Source: Thetidibacter halocola
Lineage (GTDB): Bacteria; Pseudomonadota; Alphaproteobacteria; Rhodobacterales; Rhodobacteraceae
Assembly (NCBI RefSeq): GCF_018224955.1
Contig: NZ_JAGTUU010000008.1
Span: 124,001-188,000, forward strand
Direction: 5' to 3'
DNA length: 64,000 nucleotides
Part shown: positions 1 to 7,959 of the stretch, piece by piece
Layout of the letters: each line of letters begins with the position of its first letter
How positions within the stretch are numbered: position 1 is the stretch's first letter
Translations under genes and position numbers: made by a program
Notes under the pieces: model-generated
What the model saw: only the letters and a program-made list of their open reading frames with translations
What the model was told of the DNA's origin: nothing
Database searches by the model: none

Positions 1-650
1 GGCCCGAGGTGCGCTCGGGCAGCGACGAGACCTGGGACAAGGCCGAGGCGGCGCTGCTGGCCGCGACACGGGCGGCAGGCATTGAGCCCGTGGTGAACCC
101 GGGCGAAGGTGCCTTCTATGGCCCCAAGCTGGAATTCACCCTGACCGATGCCATCGGGCGCAAGTGGCAATGCGGCACGCACCAGGTGGATTTCGTCCTG
201 CCGGAACGGCTGGACGCCACCTATATCGGCCAGGACGGCGGGAAACACCGTCCCGTCATGCTGCACCGCGCCTGCCTGGGGTCGTTCGAGCGCTTCATCG
301 GCATCCTGATCGAGGAACACGCGGGCAAGCTGCCCTTCTGGCTGGCGCCACGCCAGGTGGTCGTGGCCTCGATCGTCTCCGAGGCGGATGATTACGTGCA
401 CGAGGTGGTCGCGGCGCTGAAGACGGCGGGTGTGCGGGCCGAAGCCGACACGCGCAACGAAAAGATCAACTACAAGGTCCGCGAGCACAGCCTCGGCAAG
501 GTGCCGGTGATCCTGGCCATCGGTCACCGCGAGGTCGAGGAGCGCACCGTGACCGTGCGGCGGCTGGGCGAGAAGCAGACCGCTGTAACATCGCTGACGG
601 AGATCGTGAGCGAGATGGCGCGCGCCGCCACGCCGCCCGATCTTCTGTAA
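1..650 (+). CDS. thrS: Threonyl-tRNA synthetase, C-terminal part (5' end outside window)
   Basis: Threonyl-tRNA synthetase charges tRNA-Thr in the cytoplasm. The reading frame is open to the window edge, so only about 215 C-terminal residues are present. The end of the class II catalytic core is visible: [10 protein letters not shown], then [15 protein letters not shown], whose His corresponds to the third zinc ligand of the family. It is followed by [15 protein letters not shown] and WLAP at the start of the anticodon-binding domain, which ends near [18 protein letters not shown]. The GTG at position 9 is internal and is not the start. A strong hairpin terminator follows 20 bp after the stop. 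Confidence 0.97.
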   Translation, partial: PEVRSGSDETWDKAEAALLAATRAAGIEPVVNPGEGAFYGPKLEFTLTDAIGRKWQCGTHQVDFVLPERLDATYIGQDGGKHRPVMLHRACLGSFERFIGILIEEHAGKLPFWLAPRQVVVASIVSEADDYVHEVVAALKTAGVRAEADTRNEKINYKVREHSLGKVPVILAIGHREVEERTVTVRRLGEKQTAVTSLTEIVSEMARAATPPDLL

Positions 651-671
651 CAACCGCACCTGCAACATCGG

Positions 672-704
672 AAAAGGGCCGCGCATTGTTACGCGGCCCT
701 TTTT
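672..704 (+). terminator. Rho-independent terminator after thrS
   Basis: A perfect 8-bp stem (GGGCCGCG at 676-683 with CGCGGCCC at 692-699) is flanked by AAAA on the left and a T run on the right. It should end thrS transcription and isolate the bufferin operon that follows. Confidence 0.9.
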
Positions 705-890
705 CATTGCCCTGTTTCCAAAGGGTTTCTGCACAGGCAAAACGTCACGCCGCCATGACGTGTCCTGACACGGGCGTGAAACACGGGGGCGTGAGTGGCG
801 CGGGACGGATTGTCGCGGCACTCTTGTCTCACCGGCAGACAGCCTGTCACCGGCGCGATTTCAAACTGTCTGATAACGAAAGGAAGTTTC

Positions 891-1175
891 ATGTCCACGA
901 CCCTCAAGACCGCCGCCCTGGTGGGTGCCGTCGCCGCCGCCTTCGCCGCAACCGCCGTCCATGCCCAGGAAAAGGAAAAGTGCTATGGCGTCAGCCTCGC
1001 CGGGCAGAACGACTGCGCCGCGGGCCCCGGCACAACCTGCGCCGGCACATCCAAGGTGGACTATCAGGGCAATGCCTGGACGCTGGTCGACGCCGGCACC
1101 TGCATGACCCTCGACCTGCCGGACGACCGGATGGGCAGCCTCGAGCCGCTCGAGCGCGACCTGCCCCAGGGCTGA
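891..1175 (+). CDS. bufA: Bufferin-type precursor peptide (DUF2282), exported, Cys-rich
   Basis: A 94-residue protein with a clear signal peptide (residues 1-25, ending AVHA-Q). The mature part carries four cysteines, at residues 31, 42, 50 and 71, in the DUF2282 pattern KCYGV...NDC...TTC...GTC. Established knowledge: DUF2282 proteins encoded with a DUF692 enzyme are bufferins, RiPPs whose core cysteines are modified and which bind copper in the periplasm. The usual EGKCYG motif reads EKCYG here. The ATG at 891 is chosen because the signal peptide starts there and AAAGGAAG precedes it at 879-886; an upstream in-frame GTG at 795 would precede the signal peptide and is rejected. It heads bufABCD; the metal and modification are inferred from the family. 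Confidence 0.86.
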   Translation: MSTTLKTAALVGAVAAAFAATAVHAQEKEKCYGVSLAGQNDCAAGPGTTCAGTSKVDYQGNAWTLVDAGTCMTLDLPDDRMGSLEPLERDLPQG

Positions 1176-1229
1176 CCCAAGGGCTGGGCGGGGTTCAGCC
1201 CCGCCCTACCTTCTTTCCGGAGAGGTGCC

Positions 1230-2081
1230 ATGTTCGACACGATCCACTCCCTTCCGCCCCGGCCGGGCGTCGGCTTCAAGCCGCAGCATTTCGACAACGT
1301 CATGTCGGACCCCGGACCCATAGGCTGGCTGGAGGTGCACGCCGAGAACTACATGGGCGATGGCGGCCGTCCCGTCGCGCAGCTGCGCGCGCTGTCGGAC
1401 CGTTTCGCGATCTCGGTGCATGGCGTCGGCCTGTCGATCGGCGGCGCCGGGCCGCTGGACCCCGCACATCTCGACCGGCTGGCCCGCCTGGTCGGCTGGC
1501 TGAACCCGGCGCGGTTTTCCGAACACCTGGCCTGGTCGACCCATGACGGGGCCTTTCTGAACGATCTGCTACCGCTGCCCTATACCGACACCACGCTGGG
1601 GCGCGTCTGCGCCCACATCGATACGGTGCAGCAACGGCTTGGCCGGCAGATGCTGCTGGAAAACCCCTCTTCCTACCTGGGTTTCGCCGAAAGCACCTGG
1701 CCGGAGCCGGAATTCCTGCGCGAGGTCGTGGCGCGGACGGGGTGCGGCCTGCTGCTGGACGTCAACAACGTCTTTGTCTCGGCGACGAATCTCGGGTTCT
1801 CGCCGGTGGGCTATCTCGATGCCTTTCCGCTGGAAGCGGTGGGCGAGATCCATCTCGGCGGGCATGACGCGGACGAGGACGATCATGGTCTGCCGCTGCT
1901 GATCGACAGCCATGGCCGCGCCGTCGCCGATCCGGTCTGGTCGCTGCTGGACGTGGTTCTGGCGCGCACCGGCCCGATGCCGGTGCTGATCGAATGGGAT
2001 ACCGACGTGCCCGAATGGCCTGTCTTGCGGGACGAGGCCTGCCGCGCCGAGCGCGCGCTGGCGCTTGTGACCCCGGGCTGA
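1230..2081 (+). CDS. bufB: MNIO-family (DUF692) bufferin maturase
   Basis: A 283-residue DUF692 protein of the multinuclear non-heme iron oxidative enzyme family (MbnB/TglH relatives). These TIM-barrel oxygenases use two or three irons to rewrite peptide cysteines. Family signatures are visible in order: [54 protein letters not shown] and [11 protein letters not shown], which supply the expected His, Glu and Asp metal ligands. Its position directly behind a Cys-rich precursor and ahead of a DUF2063 partner indicates that it modifies BufA. GGAGAGG at 1219-1225 is the ribosome site. Assignment to the family is firm; the exact chemistry is inferred. Confidence 0.92.
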   Translation: MFDTIHSLPPRPGVGFKPQHFDNVMSDPGPIGWLEVHAENYMGDGGRPVAQLRALSDRFAISVHGVGLSIGGAGPLDPAHLDRLARLVGWLNPARFSEHLAWSTHDGAFLNDLLPLPYTDTTLGRVCAHIDTVQQRLGRQMLLENPSSYLGFAESTWPEPEFLREVVARTGCGLLLDVNNVFVSATNLGFSPVGYLDAFPLEAVGEIHLGGHDADEDDHGLPLLIDSHGRAVADPVWSLLDVVLARTGPMPVLIEWDTDVPEWPVLRDEACRAERALALVTPG

Positions 2082-2132
2082 GGGGGCTCTGCCCCTACCG
2101 TGTTTTAGAACCAGAGAAGCGAGGACCGTACC

Positions 2133-2912
2133 ATGCAGACGGTGAGCGAGGACCTGTTCGGACAGGCGCTGCTGGATGCGGCGCAGCCAGTGCCCGAGGG
2201 GCTGACCGACGGCGCGGGCCGCCCGGCGGGACGACGCTATGCCGTCTATCGCAACAACGTGGCGGTGTCGCTGCGCGAGGCGCTGGCAGTCGGGTTTCCG
2301 GCGCTCGAAAGGCTGATCGGAGCAGAGAATTTCGGCCGCGTCGCAGGACTTTACCTGCGGCAGGAGCCGCCTGCCTCGCCCCTGATGGCGGGCTATGGCG
2401 CGGGGTTTCCCGCGTTCCTGGCCGGCCTGCCCCCCTTGGCCCATATGAAGTTCCTGCCGGATGTGGCGCGGCTGGAGCTGGCGCTGCGCCGGTCCTACCA
2501 CGCCGCCGACAGCACACCGATCGACCCGGCAGTGCTGCAAGGTCTGGACGAGGCGGCACTGGGCGCTGCGCGGCTGCGGCTTGCGCCCTCGGCGATCCTG
2601 CTGCGCTCGGCCTGGCCGGTGCTGTCGATCTGGAGCCATGCCTTGGCGACAGATGCGCCGAAACCCGTGGCGCGGGCCGAGGATGTCCTGGTCGCCCGGC
2701 CGGGATTCGACCCGGAGCCGCACCTGCTGCCGAAGGGGGGCGGGGCGTTCCTGGCGGCGGTCCTAAATGGATCGCGCTTCGACGCGGCGCTGGAGCGCGC
2801 CGGGGCGGATTTCGACCTGCCCGCCACGCTGACCCTGTTGCTGCAAACCGGCGCGCTCTGCGCCATCGATGTGAAGGAGAGCCCGGATGGCACCGCTGTT
2901 CGCCCTGCATGA
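2133..2912 (+). CDS. bufC: DUF2063 partner protein of the MNIO enzyme
   Basis: A 259-residue DUF2063 protein. The N-terminal helical domain has the family pattern YRNNVAVSLREAL..GFPALERL at about residues 39-62; a second domain follows. DUF2063 proteins accompany DUF692 enzymes and are thought to present the precursor peptide to the enzyme, like MbnC in methanobactin synthesis. The gene starts 51 bp after bufB and its 3' end overlaps bufD by 26 bp, so the two are probably translationally coupled. A short GGGGC-TCT-GCCCC hairpin at 2082-2095 sits in the bufB-bufC gap and might tune expression. Confidence 0.88.
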   Translation: MQTVSEDLFGQALLDAAQPVPEGLTDGAGRPAGRRYAVYRNNVAVSLREALAVGFPALERLIGAENFGRVAGLYLRQEPPASPLMAGYGAGFPAFLAGLPPLAHMKFLPDVARLELALRRSYHAADSTPIDPAVLQGLDEAALGAARLRLAPSAILLRSAWPVLSIWSHALATDAPKPVARAEDVLVARPGFDPEPHLLPKGGGAFLAAVLNGSRFDAALERAGADFDLPATLTLLLQTGALCAIDVKESPDGTAVRPA

Positions 2913-3459
2913 CCGTCTGTTCGCCACCGTCGAGCGGCTCGGCGACGGGGTACTGCCGCTGCTGGCGCGGCTGGTCTTTGCCGGCACGCTGTTGGTCTAT
3001 TTCTGGGCCTCCGCCATGACCAAGCTGGGGGACGGGCTATTCGGCCTGCTGCGGCCCTCGACCGGCGCCTATGCGCAGATCTTTCCCAAGGCGATGGAGG
3101 CAGTAACCTATGATGTCTCGCAGCTGGGCTGGGGGCATTGGGCGATCGTCGTGGCCGGGACCTGGGCCGAGTTCCTGCTGCCCCTGCTGATCGTGATCGG
3201 GCTGGCGACGCGGCTGGCGGCGCTGGGGATGATCGGGTTCGTCGTGGTGCAGTCGCTGACCGACCTGTTCGGTCATGGCGGCATCGCCCATGCCGAAACG
3301 CTGGGCGCCTGGTTCGACCGGGTGCCGGATGCCGCGATCCTCGACCAGCGTGCCCTGTGGTGCCTGCTGCTGGTGATCGTGGTGGTCAAGGGGGCCGGCG
3401 TCGTAAGCCTGGACGCCGTGTTGCGGGCGCGGACGGGCCGACAGGGGCTTGCCGCCTGA
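2887..3459 (+). CDS. bufD: DoxX-family membrane protein of the bufferin operon
   Basis: A 190-residue inner-membrane protein with four predicted hydrophobic segments (about residues 20-42, 85-105, 110-130 and 150-172) and DoxX-like spacing. DoxX proteins close many bufferin operons; their role is unknown, with electron supply for maturation or a redox function as candidates. The start at 2887 lies inside bufC, preceded by AAGGAGAGC, so coupled translation is likely. Operon membership is well supported; the mechanism is not. Confidence 0.88.
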   Translation: MAPLFALHDRLFATVERLGDGVLPLLARLVFAGTLLVYFWASAMTKLGDGLFGLLRPSTGAYAQIFPKAMEAVTYDVSQLGWGHWAIVVAGTWAEFLLPLLIVIGLATRLAALGMIGFVVVQSLTDLFGHGGIAHAETLGAWFDRVPDAAILDQRALWCLLLVIVVVKGAGVVSLDAVLRARTGRQGLAA

Positions 3460-3483
3460 GCACCGTACGCTCTCTGCCGACAG

Positions 3484-3500
3484 GGCGGGTCCGTCCCGCC
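3484..3500. terminator. Hairpin between convergent genes
   Basis: GGCGGG (3484-3489) and CCCGCC (3495-3500) form a short stem between the end of bufD and the end of the facing gene. There is no clear T run, so termination is a guess from position. Confidence 0.4.
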
Positions 3501-3510
3501 GCTGCATGGC

Positions 3511-3879
3511 TCAGAAATGCGCCTTGGGCTCGTCCGGCTTGCCTGCGGCCAGGGCCAGAACCCCACCCAGTCCCGCGAAGGCGATCGGGAACATGGTGAA
3601 GACGTTGAAGCCGAAGCCCGCATACATTCCCAGTGCCGAGAAGATCAGCAGGATCCCGCCCCAGAGCGCGCGCACCTTGGCCATCGCGCCACCGGCGATC
3701 GCCATCAGGGGCGACAGGATCGACACCGCCCGCACCATCTGCGGATCGTCGAACATGCCAAAGACCTCCTGGACCTCGGAATAGTTGCGTGCCAGCTCGG
3801 TATAGCCGTAGCCGAAAAAGCCGACCAGCATCCCGATCAACCCCGCGATGATGCCCAGTGTCAGCGCCGCATTTCGCAT
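3511..3879 (-). CDS. Small four-helix membrane protein, unknown function
   Basis: A 122-residue protein with about four transmembrane stretches (residues 5-25, 50-65, 72-92 and 94-110) and short charged loops. The layout resembles DUF4064-like small membrane proteins, but I cannot name a family with certainty. Its ATG overlaps the stop of the upstream ArsC/Spx gene as TGATG, so the two genes are co-transcribed and probably translationally coupled. Confidence 0.75.
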   Translation of the reverse strand: MRNAALTLGIIAGLIGMLVGFFGYGYTELARNYSEVQEVFGMFDDPQMVRAVSILSPLMAIAGGAMAKVRALWGGILLIFSALGMYAGFGFNVFTMFPIAFAGLGGVLALAAGKPDEPKAHF

Positions 3880-4196
3880 CAGATGACCCCCAGGTCGGCC
3901 TGCGCGGCCTTGTCCCAGCCCAGAACCATGCGGTCGCCATCGACGACCAGCGGGCGTTTCATCAGCGTCGGATGTGCCGCCAGCAGGTCGCGAGGCGGGC
4001 GCGCACGCTCAGCCTCGGACAGGCCGCGCCAGGTGGTCGACCGGCTGTTCACCAACCGCTCGCCGAACCGCTCGAGCGCCGCCGCCAGCACCTCGGGCGG
4101 CATGCCCTGCTCGCGAAGATCGACGAATTCCGCCTGCGGCAGCGCCTTGCGCGCCTTGCGGCAGGTGTCGCACGTGGCCAGACCGTAAAGTATCAT
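3879..4196 (-). CDS. ArsC/Spx/MgsR-family thioredoxin-fold protein
   Basis: A 105-residue ArsC-family protein. It opens MILYGLATCDTCRKA, with a CxxC pair at residues 9 and 12, and has the typical later motifs FVDLRE, LVNSRSTTWRGL and LMKRPLVVDGDRMVLGW. YffB/ArsC-like proteins are glutathione-dependent reductases or regulators. The Arg-rich active-site pattern of true arsenate reductases is only partly visible and no other ars gene is nearby, so arsenate reduction is not assured. It is the first gene of a two-gene minus-strand unit with the membrane protein that follows. Confidence 0.85.
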   Translation of the reverse strand: MILYGLATCDTCRKARKALPQAEFVDLREQGMPPEVLAAALERFGERLVNSRSTTWRGLSEAERARPPRDLLAAHPTLMKRPLVVDGDRMVLGWDKAAQADLGVI

Positions 4197-4416
4197 GCCG
4201 TCTCCTTCATCGGTTGGTTCACATAATGAACGGCGCGGTGAAATACGAGGGCGTTTCGCTTGCTTTTTAAGGGAGCGGCACGATCTTGTTTTCGTGACAG
4301 TCGTCGCTCAGGCCCGGGAAGCGCGCATTTTGCATCTCCCCTGCAAGGCGATTGTGACGGGATGGCCCCGGCTTGCCGGGGTGAAGTATCGACGTTTCAG
4401 AAGGAGCACGGGGATT

Positions 4417-4623
4417 ATGCCGAACGGCACCGTGAAGTGGTTCAACACCACGAAAGGCTATGGTTTCATTGAACCTGAAGGCGGCGGAAAGGACGTATTC
4501 GTTCACATCTCGGCCGTCGAACGCTCGGGCCTGACCGGGTTGGCGGACAATCAGAAGGTGAGCTTCGAAATGCGCGAGGGGCGCGACGGGCGCACCATGG
4601 CCTCGGACATCAAGGTGCTCTGA
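4417..4623 (+). CDS. Cold-shock protein (CspA family), copy 1
   Basis: A 68-residue single cold-shock domain with RNP1 KGYGFI and RNP2 VFVHIS, an RNA/ssDNA chaperone. The ATG at 4417 follows AAGGAG at 4401-4406; the frame is open further upstream but not coding. The long 5' leader from about 4200 fits the usual post-transcriptional cold control of csp genes. A second copy lies at 62156. Some codons in both copies (GGT, TTC-ATT, GTT-CAC) are less GC-biased than in neighbouring genes. A weak hairpin (GCCCCG/CGGGGC) follows at 4629-4649. Confidence 0.95.
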   Translation: MPNGTVKWFNTTKGYGFIEPEGGGKDVFVHISAVERSGLTGLADNQKVSFEMREGRDGRTMASDIKVL

Positions 4624-4749
4624 CACCTGCCCCGGGCGTGGTGCGGGGCGGATCGCCTTCAATTCGAGTCCAATCGTTGACATCGAGGGCGCGCATTGCC
4701 GGTTGCGATGCGCTATGTTGGTCCGCTTTCCCATGGAATGGAGCGGGCG

Positions 4750-5061
4750 ATGACGGATGCTGGGCTGGCGATCAAGATCGTTCTGGGCGGCGCCGTCGCG
4801 GTCGCGGTGATCAGCCTCTTTCCTCCGCTCACCGCCTGGACGCCGCCCGAGAGGACCGGCCCGGGGCGCGACGCGCCGCAGCAAGTGGTGCAAGACAACG
4901 GCTTGGGCTATTGCCGCGAGACGCTGCCGGACGCCGATTGCGCCTGTTTCGCGCGCACAGCCGGCGAGGTCCTGAATGGCGGCGCACCCCGCGCCGCGGG
5001 CTGGGAGTATGCCGACCGCTGGGACCTGGCCCGCGCCCAGGCCACCGAGGAATGCTCCTGA
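4750..5061 (+). CDS. Small membrane-anchored protein with four cysteines, unknown
   Basis: A 103-residue protein starting MTDAGLAIKIVLGG, with one N-terminal hydrophobic helix (about residues 7-27), a Pro-rich linker and a C-terminal part with cysteines in GYCRETLPDADCACF and a final EECS. The ATG at 4750 is preferred because GGAG lies 6 nt before it; ATGs at 4738 and 4696 are alternatives. The arrangement suggests a membrane-tethered periplasmic domain with disulfides. No family recognised. Confidence 0.65.
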   Translation: MTDAGLAIKIVLGGAVAVAVISLFPPLTAWTPPERTGPGRDAPQQVVQDNGLGYCRETLPDADCACFARTAGEVLNGGAPRAAGWEYADRWDLARAQATEECS

Positions 5062-5071
5062 CCGCGCCGTG

Positions 5072-5977
5072 TCACGCCTGTTGCAGCCGCCGCGCCTCCT
5101 GCCCGGCCAGCGAGATCAGGCGCTGCATGTAGGGCTTGTCCAGGTCCTCGGTCCGCGTCGCCGCATAGAGCCGCCGGGTCAGCCCCTTGGCTGTAATGGG
5201 TCGCGTTACGTAATCCGAGGAATACTTGACCTCGCGCACCACCCAGTCGGGCAGCACCGCCACGCCGCGGTTCGACGCCACCAGCAGCAGGATCACCGCC
5301 GTCAGTTCGACCTGTCGGATCGCTGCCGGTTCGACCTTGGCGGGCGTCAGCAACTGGCTGAAGATGTCCAGCCGCGACCGTTCCACCGGATAGGTGATCA
5401 ACGTCTCGCCACGGAAATCCTCGGCCTCGACAAAACGCTTTTCCGCCAGCGGATGCGCGGACGCCGCGACGAAGACAGGACTGTAATCGAACAGCGGGGT
5501 GAAGGTGACGCCGGCGAGGTCCTCCGGGTCGGACGAGATCACCACGTCGACATCCTCTTTCATCAGCGCGGGCAGCGCGTCGAAGGCGAGGCCGGGGCGG
5601 ATATCCACGTCCACGTCCGGAAAGCTCTTGCGAAAGGCCTCGAGCACCGGAAAGAGCCACTCGAAACAGGCGTGGCACTCGATGGCGATGTGCAGCCGGC
5701 CCGACTTGCCGTCGCGCAGGGCGGCGAATTCCGAGGTCAGCGCCTCGACCTGCGGCAAGACCTGCTCGGCCAACCGCAACAGCCGCATTCCGGCGGCGGA
5801 CAGGCGCATGGGCTTGGACCGCCGGACGAACAGTTCGACCCCCGCCTGGTCCTCCAGACCCTTGATCTGGTGGCTCAGCGCCGACTGGGTGATGTTCAGC
5901 ATGTCGGCCGCGCGGGCGACGCCGCCATGGTCGTGAATGGCCTTGATCGTGCGCAGGTGGCGAAACTCGATATGCAT
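5072..5977 (-). CDS. metR: LysR-type methionine regulator MetR
   Basis: A 301-residue LysR regulator. The winged HTH is at residues 1-65 (FRHLRTIKAIHDHGGVARAA, then ITQSALSHQIKGLE) and the effector domain follows. It is transcribed divergently from metF, the classic MetR arrangement, where homocysteine is the co-inducer. The start MHIEFRHL at 5977 fits the LysR family N-terminus; the longer open frame upstream runs into the metF coding strand and is rejected. A TGAG-N5-CTCA palindrome lies in the shared promoter region. Confidence 0.9.
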   Translation of the reverse strand: MHIEFRHLRTIKAIHDHGGVARAADMLNITQSALSHQIKGLEDQAGVELFVRRSKPMRLSAAGMRLLRLAEQVLPQVEALTSEFAALRDGKSGRLHIAIECHACFEWLFPVLEAFRKSFPDVDVDIRPGLAFDALPALMKEDVDVVISSDPEDLAGVTFTPLFDYSPVFVAASAHPLAEKRFVEAEDFRGETLITYPVERSRLDIFSQLLTPAKVEPAAIRQVELTAVILLLVASNRGVAVLPDWVVREVKYSSDYVTRPITAKGLTRRLYAATRTEDLDKPYMQRLISLAGQEARRLQQA

Positions 5978-6005
5978 GTGCGCCTCATGTTGATCTTGAG
6001 ATTTA

Positions 6006-6018
6006 TGAGTTTGTCTCA
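6006..6018. promoter_or_regulatory. Candidate MetR operator between metR and metF
   Basis: TGAGTTTGTCTCA is a perfect TGAG-N5-CTCA palindrome, one base per arm from the enterobacterial MetR box TGAA-N5-TTCA. Another TGAGA begins at 5997, giving TGAGA-N12-TCTCA. The location between metR (start 5977) and metF (start 6066) supports it. Confidence 0.5.
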
Positions 6019-6065
6019 CAATGCCGCACATGCAACAAGAGGACAACGGTTTGATGGAGTTCCCC

Positions 6066-6932
6066 ATGGCGCAGCCCGCAGTTTCCTTCGAGTTCTTCCC
6101 GCCCCGCGATATCGAGGGCACGTTCCGCCTTTGGGATGCGGTGCAGGTCCTGGCGCCGCTGTCGCCGCGTTTCGTCTCTGTCACCTACGGCGCGGGCGGC
6201 ACCACACGCGACCTGACGCGCGACGTGGTGGCGACCCTGCACAAGCATTCCGGCCTGAAGGTCGCGGCACACCTGACCTGCGTAAACGCCACCCGCGACG
6301 AAACCCTGGGCATCGCGCGCGGTTTTGCCGGGTCGGGTGTGTCGGATATCGTCGCGCTGCGCGGTGACCCGCCCAAGGGCAGCGCGGGTTTCGAGGCGCA
6401 TCCCGAGGGCTTTGCCAACTCGGTCGAGTTGATCGCGGCACTGAAGGAAGCCGGCGATTTCACCATCCGTGTCGGCGCCTACCCCGAAAAGCACCCCGAG
6501 GCCACCAGCGCCCAGGCCGATATCGACTGGCTCAAGCGCAAGCTGGATGCGGGCGCGGACGAGGCACTGACCCAGTTCTTCTTCGAGGCCGAGACCTTCC
6601 TGCGGTTCCGCGATGCCTGCGCCAAGGCCGGGATCGAAAAAGCCGTGGTTCCCGGCATCCTGCCGATCGAGAACTGGAAGGGCGTGCGCCGCTTTGCCGA
6701 GAATTGCGGCACGCCGGTCCCCGCCTGGCTTTCCGACGCCTTCGAGAAGGCCGAGCGTGATGGCCGCACTGATCTGCTGGCCACGGCGATCTGCACCGAA
6801 CTGTGCAGCGACCTGATCGACGAAGGCGTGGACAAGCTGCATTTCTACACGCTGAACCGCCCGGAACTGACCCGCGACGTCTGTTTCGCGCTGGGGGTCA
6901 CACCGAAGGTGCGGCTGGAAAAGGTCGCCTGA
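6066..6932 (+). CDS. metF: Methylenetetrahydrofolate reductase
   Basis: A 288-residue MetF, close to the usual size (about 296). It reduces 5,10-methylene-THF to 5-methyl-THF with FAD for methionine synthesis. Visible family motifs are SFEFFPP at residues 6-12, VTYGAGGTTRD, LRGDPPKG, a TQFFFEAETF stretch and PGILPI. The start at 6066 (MAQPAVSFEFFPP) has GGAG at 6056-6059; an in-frame ATG at 6054 is possible but would leave no ribosome site. It faces metR head to head. Confidence 0.97.
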   Translation: MAQPAVSFEFFPPRDIEGTFRLWDAVQVLAPLSPRFVSVTYGAGGTTRDLTRDVVATLHKHSGLKVAAHLTCVNATRDETLGIARGFAGSGVSDIVALRGDPPKGSAGFEAHPEGFANSVELIAALKEAGDFTIRVGAYPEKHPEATSAQADIDWLKRKLDAGADEALTQFFFEAETFLRFRDACAKAGIEKAVVPGILPIENWKGVRRFAENCGTPVPAWLSDAFEKAERDGRTDLLATAICTELCSDLIDEGVDKLHFYTLNRPELTRDVCFALGVTPKVRLEKVA

Positions 6933-6962
6933 GACCACTCCTTCGGGACAGGAAAACGGGGG

Positions 6963-7799
6963 TCAGCCTGCGGGTTGGCCCCCGATGCCTTTCGTGACTT
7001 CCTTTGCTGCCTCGATCACCTTGGCGCCGATCTCGGGGATGATCTCGTCAGGGATGCGGGCCGAAGGGCCGGAAACGGATATTCCCGCCACCGCCTCGCC
7101 ATGCACGTCGAAGATCGGCGCCGCGATGCAACGCATGCCCAGCGTCTTTTCCTCGTTGTCGATGGCATAGCCGCGCCGCCGCGTCATCGCGAGGTCGGCG
7201 GACAGCGCATCGGGGCGGGTCAGCGTATGATGGGTGAACCGCGTCAGCCCCTCGGCCGCCGTCACGCGTGCGGCCTCTTCGACCGGCATCTGCGCCAGCA
7301 GCGCCTTGCCGATCCCCGAGGCATGCATCGGCGACATGGTGCCCGGCGGAAAGAAGGCGCGGATGCTTTCATGCGTCTCGACCTGGCTGAGGAACAGCAC
7401 CTGACCGTCGCGCCGCACGCCCAGGTTCGCCGTCTCGCCGGTCGCAGCCATCAGGCTGCGCAGCACCGGGCGTGCGCGTTCCAGCAGCGAGGTACGCCGC
7501 AGAAACCGCGAGCCGATCAGGAACGCCCCCGCGCCGATATGCCAGGTCTGAAAACCCGCGTCGAAATCGACGATCCCCCGCGATTCCAGCGTCACCAGAA
7601 CCCGGTAGACCGAGGCGGGCGCCTGGTCACAGGCCGCCGACAGGTCCGTCAGCGTGGCGCCGCCCAGGCGCGAGAGGGTTTCCAGCACCTCCATCGCCCG
7701 GTCCAGCGACTTGATTCGGTTCTGATCGGTCTTGTCGTTCCAGTCCCGAGGGCGCCCGCGGGCGCGCCGTTCCGCCGATCCATCGTCGATCTGTGCCAT
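6963..7799 (-). CDS. bhcR: IclR-family regulator of the beta-hydroxyaspartate cycle
   Basis: A 278-residue IclR regulator: N-terminal winged HTH (NRIKSLDRAMEVLETLSRLG ... ASVYRVLVTLESRGIV) and a C-terminal effector domain with MHASGIGKALLAQMP and the end motif GPSARIPDEII. Its divergent position beside bhcABCD matches BhcR of Paracoccus denitrificans, which binds glyoxylate and controls bhcABCD. The ATG at 7799 is chosen as the conventional start; a GTG at 7829 would add ten residues. Symmetric AT-rich sites lie just upstream. Confidence 0.92.
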   Translation of the reverse strand: MAQIDDGSAERRARGRPRDWNDKTDQNRIKSLDRAMEVLETLSRLGGATLTDLSAACDQAPASVYRVLVTLESRGIVDFDAGFQTWHIGAGAFLIGSRFLRRTSLLERARPVLRSLMAATGETANLGVRRDGQVLFLSQVETHESIRAFFPPGTMSPMHASGIGKALLAQMPVEEAARVTAAEGLTRFTHHTLTRPDALSADLAMTRRRGYAIDNEEKTLGMRCIAAPIFDVHGEAVAGISVSGPSARIPDEIIPEIGAKVIEAAKEVTKGIGGQPAG

Positions 7800-7823
7800 C
7801 AGTTTTCCATTTCCGAAAAATCC

Positions 7824-7838
7824 TTTCACAATGTGAAA
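7824..7838. promoter_or_regulatory. Palindrome TTTCACA-A-TGTGAAA, candidate BhcR operator 1
   Basis: A perfect 15-bp inverted repeat immediately upstream of bhcR, in the AT-rich bhcR-bhcA gap. IclR regulators bind such palindromes. It overlaps the alternative GTG start of bhcR, which also favours the shorter start. Confidence 0.6.
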
Positions 7839-7884
7839 AATTCAAGCCGCTGATTCAAGAGGTTTTTACAACCACCCATCATTC

Positions 7885-7899
7885 TGAAATATTTTTTCA
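7885..7899. promoter_or_regulatory. TGAAA-N5-TTTCA, candidate BhcR operator 2
   Basis: An inverted repeat with the same TGAAA/TTTCA ends as the first palindrome, 61 bp away centre to centre (about six helical turns) and 61 bp before the bhcA start. The spacing would allow two dimers on one helix face. Confidence 0.5.
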
Positions 7900-7930
7900 A
7901 AAAAATGGACGTGGCGTCAACCGATCCGTA

Positions 7931-7940
7931 TTGTGCACAA
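7931..7940. promoter_or_regulatory. Palindrome TTGTGCACAA before bhcA
   Basis: A perfect 10-bp palindrome 20 bp upstream of the bhcA ATG and just before the GGAAGGAG ribosome site. It may be an operator or part of the 5' leader; nothing else supports a role. Confidence 0.35.
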
Positions 7941-7959
7941 AAATCGGAAGGAGACACTC

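Noticed and set aside
705-890. ECF sigma-type promoter ahead of bufA
   Set aside because: I compared the leader with GTAACC-type -35 and CGAA-type -10 words but the spacing did not fit.
3879-4196. Arsenate reductase call for the ArsC/Spx protein
   Set aside because: No arsR, arsB or acr3 gene nearby and the active-site pattern is not decisive, so only the family is given.
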